Source: Rhizobium grahamii (GTDB taxonomy: Bacteria; Pseudomonadota; Alphaproteobacteria; Rhizobiales; Rhizobiaceae). From it: DNA of 64,000 nt. Each line of letters begins with the position of its first letter. Positions within the stretch are counted from its first letter, which is position 1. The translations under genes and the position numbers were made by a program. Shown piece after piece: positions 52,887 to 60,650 of the stretch. The stretch spans positions 868,001 to 932,000 of the forward strand of contig NZ_CP043499.1 of NCBI RefSeq assembly GCF_009498215.1, read 5' to 3'. The notes under the pieces are model-generated. The model saw nothing but the letters and a program-made list of their open reading frames with translations. It was not told where the DNA came from and searched no databases.

Positions 52887-54446
52887 TTAGCTATTCAGCG
52901 GCGGTAACCAGGTGTCGCCGGTCCAGCCGTTTTCGTCGTAATCGCTCATGCACGTATCGACGAGCCGCTCCATTTCGGCGAGACGCCCGCCTCTCTCGGC
53001 GCCTTTCAGCACCTGCAGGCGCACCTCTTCCGGCGCCCCGGCGTAGTTCAGCTCGTAAAGCGCATGGCGCCCGCCGAATTCCGTGCCGGTCGCATCCCAG
53101 AGCAGCTTCATGATCTTGATCCGCTCGATATGGCCCATATCGTTGGAACCACGAACATACTGGGCGAGATAGCGATCGATCTCCGGATTGCCGAAGTCCT
53201 TTGCCGACGACGGCAGGTAGATGAGGCCCGAAGCCACGACCTTGCGAACGGTCTCGATCACGCGCGGATAGGCTTCGGACATGAAAGTCCGGTAGCTCAG
53301 GGCTGCCTCCATGTTCGGAAGCACCGCGCCGTTGGCCCACGGCTGCGGATTGTAGGCCATCGCATTCGAAAAGCTCCAGAACATATGCCTGAGAGCGATG
53401 ACCTCACCGAGCGCTGCCTGATTTCCCCGAAAGGCATCGCCGCCGGTCGCCCGGAGAGCCTTGGAAAGCAGCCCCGCCAGAAAGTCGAGCTTCACGGCGA
53501 AGCGCGTGCAGCCCTGGAAACAATAGCCATGCATGAAGCCCGAGGCAGGATGAAAGGACAGGATCTTTGCGGCGTCCCGCAGCACCAGCACATCTTCCCA
53601 GGGGACGAAAACGTTGTCGAGCACGAGGATGGCATCGTTCTCGTCGAAGCGAGACGAAAGCGGGTAGTCGAACGGGTGGCCAACGGTGTTGGCCGTCTGC
53701 TCGTAGGAGACGCGGCAGAACATCTTGATGCCAGGCGCGTTCATGGGAACTATGAACATCACCGAAAGCGAAGGGTCTTCGGTTACCGTCGCGGAGCTCT
53801 GGGCCAGGAAATTGTAGTGCGTCAGGGCCGACGAAGTCGCCACCACCTTGGCCCCCGACACGAAGATACCGGCATCGGTCTCCTTGGTGATATGAACGAA
53901 GACGTCCTTGACGGCATCCGCCGGCTTGTGGCGATCGATCGGCGGATTGACGATCGCGTGGTTCATGAAGAGCACGGATTCCTGCGCGCGCTTGTGCCAG
54001 GCAAGCGCGTTGTCCTTGAAGGGGCCATACCAATCCGCATTGGCGCCAAGTGTGTTCATCAGTGCGGCCTTGTAATCGGCCGTGCGACCCATCCAGCCGT
54101 AAGACATTCGCGCCCAATCGGCGATCGCACTTTGCTGGTCGACGAGTTCAGCGGAGGACTTCGCGACACGGAAGTATTTGTGCGTATATCCACCATTGCC
54201 GGTGTCGGTCGGCGAAGTCAGGCGCCCCTTGGTCTTTTCATCATGCAGGGCATCGTAGAGGCATGCCAGCGAGCGAACCGAATTTCGCATTGCCGGATGG
54301 GTGGTAACGTCCTCCACGCGCTCACCGTTGATGTAGACTTCGCGACCGTCACGCAGTGACGCCATATATTCCGCCCCCGTGAATGGGCGCGTCTTGTCTG
54401 CGCGGCAGTCCTCGGCAAGGACACTGCTACGGGTTTGGATATTCAT
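52887..54446 (-). CDS. hpaB: 4-Hydroxyphenylacetate 3-monooxygenase, oxygenase component
   Basis: A 519-residue flavin-dependent monooxygenase of the HpaB family. FTGAEYMASLRDGREVYINGERVEDVTTHPA at the N-terminus, the flavin-binding LVDQQSAIADWARMSYGWMGRTADYKAA region, and DENDAILVLDNVFVPWEDVL are diagnostic. It hydroxylates 4-hydroxyphenylacetate to homoprotocatechuate with reduced FAD from HpaC. AAAGGAGGAG precedes the ATG. It is divergent from hpaA. Confidence 0.93.
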   Translation of the reverse strand: MNIQTRSSVLAEDCRADKTRPFTGAEYMASLRDGREVYINGERVEDVTTHPAMRNSVRSLACLYDALHDEKTKGRLTSPTDTGNGGYTHKYFRVAKSSAELVDQQSAIADWARMSYGWMGRTADYKAALMNTLGANADWYGPFKDNALAWHKRAQESVLFMNHAIVNPPIDRHKPADAVKDVFVHITKETDAGIFVSGAKVVATSSALTHYNFLAQSSATVTEDPSLSVMFIVPMNAPGIKMFCRVSYEQTANTVGHPFDYPLSSRFDENDAILVLDNVFVPWEDVLVLRDAAKILSFHPASGFMHGYCFQGCTRFAVKLDFLAGLLSKALRATGGDAFRGNQAALGEVIALRHMFWSFSNAMAYNPQPWANGAVLPNMEAALSYRTFMSEAYPRVIETVRKVVASGLIYLPSSAKDFGNPEIDRYLAQYVRGSNDMGHIERIKIMKLLWDATGTEFGGRHALYELNYAGAPEEVRLQVLKGAERGGRLAEMERLVDTCMSDYDENGWTGDTWLPPLNS

Positions 54447-54543
54447 TGTCTCCTCCTTTGACTTTCATAAAACCTAGGCCTTGCGCTGCACGGCTTCCAT
54501 GGACAGAATTGCAAAATCGCTTGGACTTTTTCTGGTGTGCTTG

Positions 54544-55410
54544 ATGGCGAATTCTGTTCCCAACTTCTTTGTGTATGGCGAGCCGGATCGACCGCTCGAG
54601 CCGGGATTCATGCACGTTGAAACGGTGATGGCGCGGAAAAACGTCCATCTCGGCCGTGTTGATGCTCACAGCCATGCGCGGATGGCGCAGATCACCTTCT
54701 GGACCAAAGGTCATGGTACCTATTTTATCGAAGAGCAGAGATTGGATTTTTTGGCGCCAGCCGTCAGCTTCGTCCCGAGTGGGGTCGTGCACGGCTTCAC
54801 GGTAGAACCAAGCGAGACGGATGCGATCGTCGTCTCCATTGCCGACAGCGCCTTGGCACCGCTCGACGAGCGCACGATCCTGCCGATCGATGCGCCTGTG
54901 ATGATCGCCGATACAGGCGATCCCGCAAGTTGGGCGCGGCTTTCGAGGATCATGCAGCAGATGGCGGACGAATACCGCGAAGGACGACCGGGCATGGAGA
55001 TGGTCCTGACGGCGCTCGCCACCGTGGCCATGACTGAAATTGCTCGTTTCGGGTCGGGACAAACGGGTGATCTTCGTCCCGCGCAAACCGTCCTCGCATC
55101 ACAATTCCGGCAGCTGGTCGATCGCCATTTTCGGGAAAACTGGCCCGTCGAACGCTACGTCGATGAACTCGGCACGACGCCGCACCTGCTTACCAAGGCC
55201 TGCCAGTCCGCATTCGGCCTATCGGTCAAGGAGTTCCTCAGTGAGCGTCGTCTGCTAGAGGCCAAACGGCTTCTGTTGTTCACGGTGCGCCCGCTTGAAG
55301 ATATAGCCTACGAGGTCGGCCTGAAGGACGCGGCGTATTTCTCGCGTTTCTTCAAACATCATACCGGCCAACCGCCAAGCGTGTGGCGCGAGCAGTATCC
55401 TCGTCACTGA
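54544..55410 (+). CDS. hpaA: AraC-family activator of 4-hydroxyphenylacetate hydroxylation genes
   Basis: A 288-residue AraC/XylS protein. The N-terminal cupin begins VPNFFVYGEPDRPLEPGFMHVETVMAR, matching HpaA. Two C-terminal helix-turn-helix units (PVERYVDELGTTPHLLTKACQSAFGLS; PLEDIAYEVGLKDAAYFSRFFKHHTGQPPSVWR) complete it. ATG 54544 is preferred to the in-frame 54499. It is divergent from hpaBC, which it probably activates in response to 4-hydroxyphenylacetate. The 97-base gap holds the shared promoter region. Confidence 0.88.
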   Translation: MANSVPNFFVYGEPDRPLEPGFMHVETVMARKNVHLGRVDAHSHARMAQITFWTKGHGTYFIEEQRLDFLAPAVSFVPSGVVHGFTVEPSETDAIVVSIADSALAPLDERTILPIDAPVMIADTGDPASWARLSRIMQQMADEYREGRPGMEMVLTALATVAMTEIARFGSGQTGDLRPAQTVLASQFRQLVDRHFRENWPVERYVDELGTTPHLLTKACQSAFGLSVKEFLSERRLLEAKRLLLFTVRPLEDIAYEVGLKDAAYFSRFFKHHTGQPPSVWREQYPRH

Positions 55411-55435
55411 CAGACAGCACGACTGTCGGCTTTTC

Positions 55436-56089
55436 TCAAGGCGTCGGATTGGCGGCCTTGAAGACCGCCAACTGACCTTCGAATGCCCGTCTGTATCCGG
55501 GCCGCGCTTCGCCGCGGGCGACATAAGCATCCAGCGTCGGATATTCCTTCAGTATTCCCGGCCCTCTCAACCTGAGCAGCACCGAGACCATCTCAAGATC
55601 GCCGGCACTGAACTCGCCATCGAGCCATTCTGCATCACCGAGCCGGCGGGAGAATTGGCCAAGTCGCGTGTGGATGCGCCCCAGGATGGCCGGCAGCCGC
55701 TTGTCGTACCAGGGTTCATTCCGTTCCAGGATGTTGGCGACTTCGAGTTCAACGATCGTCTGCTCCATCGTGCTGACCGCGGCGAACATCCATGCAATCG
55801 CGCGTGCCCTTGCGTCTGGATCGTCGGGCAGCAGGCCCGCATAGCGTTCGGCGATATGCAGGATGATCGCGCCGGATTCGAACAGCGCTAACTTGCCTTC
55901 CTCGTAGGTCGGGATTTGCCCGAACGGTTGCAGAGCGAGATGCTGCATTTGCTTCATGGCCTCGAAGGAGAGAAGACGCACGTCGTAGGGCTGACCGACC
56001 TCCTCCAGCGCCCAACGGACGCGCATGTCGCGCGCCAGCCCCCTACCGCGATCTGGGGATCGTTCGAAGGCAGTAATGGTAATGGCCAT
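55436..56089 (-). CDS. Glutathione S-transferase family protein
   Basis: A 217-residue GST. The N-terminal thioredoxin-like domain has LALQPFGQIPTYEEGKLALFESGAIILHIAERY (cis-Pro and Glu-Ser glutathione site). An all-helical C-terminal domain follows from about residue 85. GGAGAG precedes ATG 56089. It is convergent with hpaA. Substrate unknown. Confidence 0.87.
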   Translation of the reverse strand: MAITITAFERSPDRGRGLARDMRVRWALEEVGQPYDVRLLSFEAMKQMQHLALQPFGQIPTYEEGKLALFESGAIILHIAERYAGLLPDDPDARARAIAWMFAAVSTMEQTIVELEVANILERNEPWYDKRLPAILGRIHTRLGQFSRRLGDAEWLDGEFSAGDLEMVSVLLRLRGPGILKEYPTLDAYVARGEARPGYRRAFEGQLAVFKAANPTP

Positions 56090-56242
56090 GACTTCTCTCC
56101 TGGTTTGTCTGCCATGAAGACGAAGGACTGCCTCGGATTCCGACATTCCCCCATCGCGAAATTCTTTGCCAGTAGTGACTAGATTTTGAAGGTTACTGAT
56201 GCTGAATTCACCGGAGGACATGTACAGGGAGGACATCATCCG

Positions 56243-57037
56243 ATGAGCGACAACAGCACTTCACCGTTCGCATTGGCCGCCTGCGCTGAAATGCTGTGGC
56301 AGGACAAACCGATCGAGTGGCGTGCCTCGCGTTTGAAGGAAATGGGCTTCGGCGTCGGCCTCTGGAACTGGCCGGAGCATGACCTGAAGAAGCTCGAGGC
56401 AACCGGCGCGACCTTTACCATCATGAACGGCTACCTTGCTGGTCGGCTCACCGACGACGAAGGCGCGGCCGAACTTCTGAGAACCGCGCGAGAAACCGCA
56501 AAAGTCGGAAAGCGCCTCGGCGTGCAACGGTTGAACCTTCATGGAACCGGCCTCGGCGATCGCGGACTGCCGGTGCAGCCGGTCGAAGTGGTCACCGGCG
56601 CCATGTGGCTGAAGGCACAAGATACTCTCCGCCGTATCGTGGATATGGCCGAGGAAGAAAACGTCGTCTTCACTCTCGAGAACCTCAATCTGCCGGTCGA
56701 CCATCCCGGGGTTCCGTTCGGTCGTGCGGAAGATACCTTGGCGCTGGTCTCAAGCATCGACCACCCCCGCCTTCGCCTCAACCTCGACCTCTATCACGCC
56801 CAGATCGGCGAAGGGAACCTTATCGAGCTTTGCCGGAGATGCCTGCCGTGGATCGGGGAAATTCAGGTTGCCGACGTTCCCGGTCGCTGCGAGCCGGGAA
56901 CCGGCGAAGTCAACTGGAACGGCATCGCGAAGGCGCTGGCAGGCATGGGTTACACCGGCCCGATCGGCATGGAAGCCTGGGCCGCCGGCGATCCGGTCGT
57001 TGCTCTTGAAGCGTTCCGCGCCGCTTTCACTCTTTGA
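56243..57037 (+). CDS. Hydroxypyruvate isomerase-like TIM-barrel protein
   Basis: A 264-residue sugar-phosphate-isomerase-like TIM barrel. Metal ligands are visible in FTLENLNLPVDHPG (Glu), LRLNLDLYHAQIGEG (Asp/His), EIQVADVPGRCEPGTGEVNW (Gln/Asp) and GMEAWAAGDP (Glu). The PGRxEPGTGEvNw motif is the signature of Hyi. It may interconvert hydroxypyruvate and tartronate semialdehyde, or a related keto sugar. GGGAGG lies about 12 bases before ATG 56243. No other glyoxylate genes are adjacent. Confidence 0.82.
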   Translation: MSDNSTSPFALAACAEMLWQDKPIEWRASRLKEMGFGVGLWNWPEHDLKKLEATGATFTIMNGYLAGRLTDDEGAAELLRTARETAKVGKRLGVQRLNLHGTGLGDRGLPVQPVEVVTGAMWLKAQDTLRRIVDMAEEENVVFTLENLNLPVDHPGVPFGRAEDTLALVSSIDHPRLRLNLDLYHAQIGEGNLIELCRRCLPWIGEIQVADVPGRCEPGTGEVNWNGIAKALAGMGYTGPIGMEAWAAGDPVVALEAFRAAFTL

Positions 57038-57099
57038 CGCTTCTGTCACGGGGGCCATGCATCAAACCAAGCGGATCGCCGCTGCAAGGCGCGCGGATT

Positions 57100-59541
57100 T
57101 CAAATGATCTCGACCCGGTAGTTGGTGCCTTCCCACTCCTCAAGCTCCGTCCAGAAGAGCGTGAAGTCGATATATCCGTTGGTGATACCGTCGGTTCGCA
57201 AATCACATATTTGCGTGCCAAAGCCCGTATCATGTGTCTCCGCATCCGCCGTCGTGACCCAGCCGTCTTTCGACCAGTGCACCAGCGCGGGTTCAGGCAG
57301 TTCAATGCGCAAGACGCGGCCGGCCGGCATCCGCATCCGCTTCGCGGTTGGGCGCCAGGAAATTGGAGGAGATGGCGGAGCCCCGGCGATATAGCGGGCA
57401 ACGGTTTGTGGCGGCATGTCGAAGACCACGCCATCGCGGATGGAGCGCAAGAGCTTTATGTGCTCGGCATGCGCCCAGACCAGAGGCATTGCGCTACCCG
57501 ACGGGCGACCGAGAAACAATTCACGAGCCGGCAAATCCGCACTATCCCACACCTGCTCGGGAATAAGGCCGCCGTCGCTTGCAGAGGCTTCGAGTGCGGC
57601 GAGAAGGCGCCGCGCCTCATCGGATCGGCCGGCGGCCAGTTCATAATGGGCGCGCTCCCCTGTCAGCAGCGGCCAGAGCCGTCCAATACCACTTCCTGCA
57701 AACGGCCTGCCGTCGTCGCGCTCCCCATAGCCGTCGCCGTTGTAGCGATACCAATAGGATCCGGTCGGAAGATCACGCCGGAGCTCGGAGTCGATCGCTG
57801 TGACCGTATCAACGATGCGAGGATCGTCGGCCGCTCTCAAACCGAACCTGACCAGAGCCAAGGCGTCCGGGCTCAGCAGCAAGTCCGCCTCGATAACTTC
57901 GCCGCTGTCGTCACGGTTGCGGATCGGGATGAAATCACGCCCCAGGGACGGGCAGCCATCGCTGTCGGATGCGATACGAACATAATAGCCGGCAATGCCG
58001 AGACGCCGGGACAGCTCTGTATCGCTGGCATACGTCCATTCCTCTATGGACTCGTTCCAGCCATCCGCGACCTCACGCAAATATTGCGCCTGCGCCATGC
58101 GCCCCGCCGCTTCCAACGCATCAGCGGCCGCAAGCAATCCGGCGATCTCGACTGCCAGGGTGAAGGGAGAATAGCCACCGTCCTCCTCCCAACGATCCTG
58201 CTGTGTCGCCGGTCCATTTCGAACGATATAGGCGGCCGCCGCCTCTATCATCTGGAGATAGCGGCCGTTCGACGATGCTTCAATCACGCCGGCGCGAAGA
58301 AGCATGTCGTAGAGCAGGATCGGGAAGGCCGTCTCGTCCATCTGGATGCCGTTCCAGTAGGGGCGTCCATCGAGCCAGGCATTCTGGACCCAATGACCGT
58401 CGGCCTCCTGGATGGCCAGAAGATAGTCAAGCACCGAGCGGGCATCCGCTTCCGCGCCAGCTGCAAGCAGCCCACCAGCAGTCTCGACCAGATCGCGCGT
58501 CCAGACCAGATGATAGCCGCCAAGGTCGTCGTCGCTCTTATTGAAACCCCATGGCACGGAGAGGCTCGCGATAATTGCACCGGACGTGTCATCACGATGC
58601 GTGGCGAGCACGCCCGTACTGACCCGGTATCGGTTCAACGTTTCGGGATCATGCGGTTCGTCGAGCGGAAACAGCGTCGACTGCCATTCGCGCCACCCCT
58701 TGCGATAACGCCTCAGTGCAGGCACTGCCCCCTGATCCAGGCTGAGAACGGCCCGAAACGCCGCCTCCTCCGGCTGCGTTCCGAAGCCAATGGCGACCAG
58801 CGCGCGCCCACTTCCCGCCTCCATGTCGAGTGTGCCAGACAATGCGACATTGCCGGATGTGGCGAGCCGATAGTCCTGGTTGAGGCCCTGGCCGCGCGAG
58901 AGCGTTTGCCATCCGTCGGACATGCCAACATAGCCCGCCGATCGCGCAATCCACGGAGCCGTCGAAGCCACAGCAAGCGAGCGGCCGGAGCCTTGCGCAA
59001 ATAGCATCGGCCTGCCTTTGAACTCCCCATACCACGCGGTGTTGTCCGCGCCACCATTGACCAGATGCGGCGCGACGAGCGCATGGAGCTGGTAGTCCGA
59101 CAAGGACCCGACCAATGCTTCGAAGTGCAGATCTTGAAGGACGACCTCCCTATCGGGGTCGGCGAACACCGTCTTCGTGATCCGATAACGACCGTCCCTT
59201 GCCGTATTGACGAGGCGGAATGCCGGGACACCGTCCTCGATTGCCTGCACCGAATGATCGGCATCCCGCTTCTCCTCGGAGAAATAGCCGTCCGCGGTCA
59301 CGAGGAAACCGAAATCGCGCACGCACGCCATATCGAGGCGTGGCGCATAGATTTCGTTCAGAATACCGTGGCTTGTCGTGAACCAGACGCAGCTTGCCGG
59401 GCTGACGGCCGTGCCGACAGCGCTCTTGTCACTTGATGTCCAGCGAGGCTCGATCCCGGGTGCACCCGGCGGCACGATGGAACCTGATGCTACTGTCGGA
59501 ACGGCCACTTGCTGATCCTCCGCCCAGATGGCTGGCCTCAT
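57100..59541 (-). CDS. Glycoside hydrolase family 15 glucoamylase-like protein
   Basis: An 813-residue protein with an N-terminal beta-sandwich domain (about 1-280) and a C-terminal (alpha/alpha)6 barrel. Catalytic candidates are the Glu in QMDETAFPILL and the Glu in GLIPEQVWD. GYHLVWTRDLVETAGGLLAAG and DGHWVQNAWLDGRPYWNG line the active site. These enzymes remove glucose from alpha-glucans. I see no clear signal peptide, so it may act on intracellular glucan, though the substrate is unproven. A long open frame on the opposite strand (57034-59004) is a composition shadow. Confidence 0.87.
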   Translation of the reverse strand: MRPAIWAEDQQVAVPTVASGSIVPPGAPGIEPRWTSSDKSAVGTAVSPASCVWFTTSHGILNEIYAPRLDMACVRDFGFLVTADGYFSEEKRDADHSVQAIEDGVPAFRLVNTARDGRYRITKTVFADPDREVVLQDLHFEALVGSLSDYQLHALVAPHLVNGGADNTAWYGEFKGRPMLFAQGSGRSLAVASTAPWIARSAGYVGMSDGWQTLSRGQGLNQDYRLATSGNVALSGTLDMEAGSGRALVAIGFGTQPEEAAFRAVLSLDQGAVPALRRYRKGWREWQSTLFPLDEPHDPETLNRYRVSTGVLATHRDDTSGAIIASLSVPWGFNKSDDDLGGYHLVWTRDLVETAGGLLAAGAEADARSVLDYLLAIQEADGHWVQNAWLDGRPYWNGIQMDETAFPILLYDMLLRAGVIEASSNGRYLQMIEAAAAYIVRNGPATQQDRWEEDGGYSPFTLAVEIAGLLAAADALEAAGRMAQAQYLREVADGWNESIEEWTYASDTELSRRLGIAGYYVRIASDSDGCPSLGRDFIPIRNRDDSGEVIEADLLLSPDALALVRFGLRAADDPRIVDTVTAIDSELRRDLPTGSYWYRYNGDGYGERDDGRPFAGSGIGRLWPLLTGERAHYELAAGRSDEARRLLAALEASASDGGLIPEQVWDSADLPARELFLGRPSGSAMPLVWAHAEHIKLLRSIRDGVVFDMPPQTVARYIAGAPPSPPISWRPTAKRMRMPAGRVLRIELPEPALVHWSKDGWVTTADAETHDTGFGTQICDLRTDGITNGYIDFTLFWTELEEWEGTNYRVEII

Positions 59542-59658
59542 CAGTGAGCCATCCCTGCGGTGAAATCAAGCGTCCGCCATTTAAAACGGAGAGTGGGCTT
59601 CGCCAACGAAGGTCAGATCGGCGGGACTTCGCAGCCCCGCTGCCCGATCGGACCGGGT

Positions 59659-60129
59659 TCATTCCTTGTCGGTCTGCAGGCTCTTCAGAATATCGATCAG
59701 CTTCGGCGCCATGTCCCTGATCTCCGTCAAGTGAATGGCTGTGAGCCGCATCAGCACGTCCTCTGCCTTGTCGGTCAGTTCAATCGTTTGCCGGCGCCTG
59801 TCCTTCTCATCCGCGCGCCGCGAGACATAGTCGGCCGCCACCAGCCGGCCGACGAGTTCGGTGGCCGAATGCGGTGCGATCAACAGACGCTCGGCCAGCA
59901 TGCCGATCGTCATCGGCTCTCCCGCCGGATGACCCTTTATTGCGAGAAGCGCCTGATGCTGTTGGGTCGGCAGACCCTCCTGTTGCGCGGCCGAGCTGCT
60001 GAAATCCATGAAACGACGCAGCGTATAGCGCAAATTCGACAGAGCTTCATAATCCGTAGCGGTCAGTCCGTCGGTTTTCGTCGTCAATGACCCTGCCCCC
60101 TTGATTGCCGCGTGCGTTACTGCATCCAT
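59659..60129 (-). CDS. MarR-family regulator, downstream paralogue
   Basis: A 156-residue MarR protein: TDYEALSNLRYTLRRFMDFSSSAAQQEGLPTQQHQALLAIKG, recognition region TIGMLAERLLIAPHSATELVGRLVAADYVSR, and a full wing (DEKDRRRQTIELTDKA). It overlaps the preceding MarR gene by 13 bases and is its clear paralogue. Together they are divergent from the CLC gene across a strong palindrome. Confidence 0.87.
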   Translation of the reverse strand: MDAVTHAAIKGAGSLTTKTDGLTATDYEALSNLRYTLRRFMDFSSSAAQQEGLPTQQHQALLAIKGHPAGEPMTIGMLAERLLIAPHSATELVGRLVAADYVSRRADEKDRRRQTIELTDKAEDVLMRLTAIHLTEIRDMAPKLIDILKSLQTDKE

Positions 60130-60563
60130 GCAGCCATTTCCATTCTGCGATGATCCTGCAGCACGCGCAGGGCCAGCGTGAGTTCCGGCGCCATCTCTCG
60201 AATTTCGTGGAGATGCGCTGAAGTCAACTGCCGCAATAGTCCTTGTGCCTCCTCTGTCAACCGGGCAACCGGCTTTCGCCGCGCTTTCACCTCGATGACA
60301 ACGCTCCCCTGCGCCTCGAGCGAGCGTGCCAGTTCAAGTCCTGCATCGACCGGGATGAACAATCGTTCGGCAAGCGACGCGATGCTCATTTGACCGCCGA
60401 CGCCAAGCCCCCGGATTGCAAGTAAGGCCTGATGCTGTTGCGGAGAGAGGCCAAGCCGCTCGGCAGCCTTGATGCTAAACTGGCGAAACTTGCGGATACG
60501 GTACCGCAGATTGGCCAATGCTTCGTAGTCTAGGTCGGACAATCCATCAAACTTCGTCGTCAC
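60117..60563 (-). CDS. MarR-family regulator, upstream paralogue
   Basis: A 148-residue MarR protein: FDGLSDLDYEALANLRYRIRKFRQFSIKAAERLGLSPQQHQALLAIRG. The wing is shorter and more degenerate than in its neighbour (VIEVKARRKPVARLTEEAQ). I chose GTG 60563 because GGAGGT lies 7 bases upstream. It is transcribed with the second MarR gene, with overlapping ends. Likely autoregulated through the palindrome at 60593-60611. Confidence 0.85.
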   Translation of the reverse strand: MTTKFDGLSDLDYEALANLRYRIRKFRQFSIKAAERLGLSPQQHQALLAIRGLGVGGQMSIASLAERLFIPVDAGLELARSLEAQGSVVIEVKARRKPVARLTEEAQGLLRQLTSAHLHEIREMAPELTLALRVLQDHRRMEMAAWMQ

Positions 60564-60592
60564 AGCGGCACCTCCACGATTGCTTGTTGATT

Positions 60593-60611
60593 TATATCGT
60601 ATCACGATATA
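60593..60611. promoter_or_regulatory. Perfect inverted repeat, operator for the MarR pair and CLC gene
   Basis: TATATCGT-ATC-ACGATATA is a perfect 8-bp inverted repeat with a 3-base centre, midway between the MarR start (60563) and the CLC start (60651). Its size and symmetry fit a MarR dimer site controlling both directions. Confidence 0.7.
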
Positions 60612-60650
60612 TTTGCGAGGTCGAACGGAAGCCTCAAGCAAGGATCAGCG

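Noticed and set aside
57034-59004. 656-codon open frame on the plus strand opposite the GH15 gene
   Set aside because: Composition shadow of a high-GC gene; no domain, no ribosome-binding site, Arg/Pro-rich low-complexity translation.
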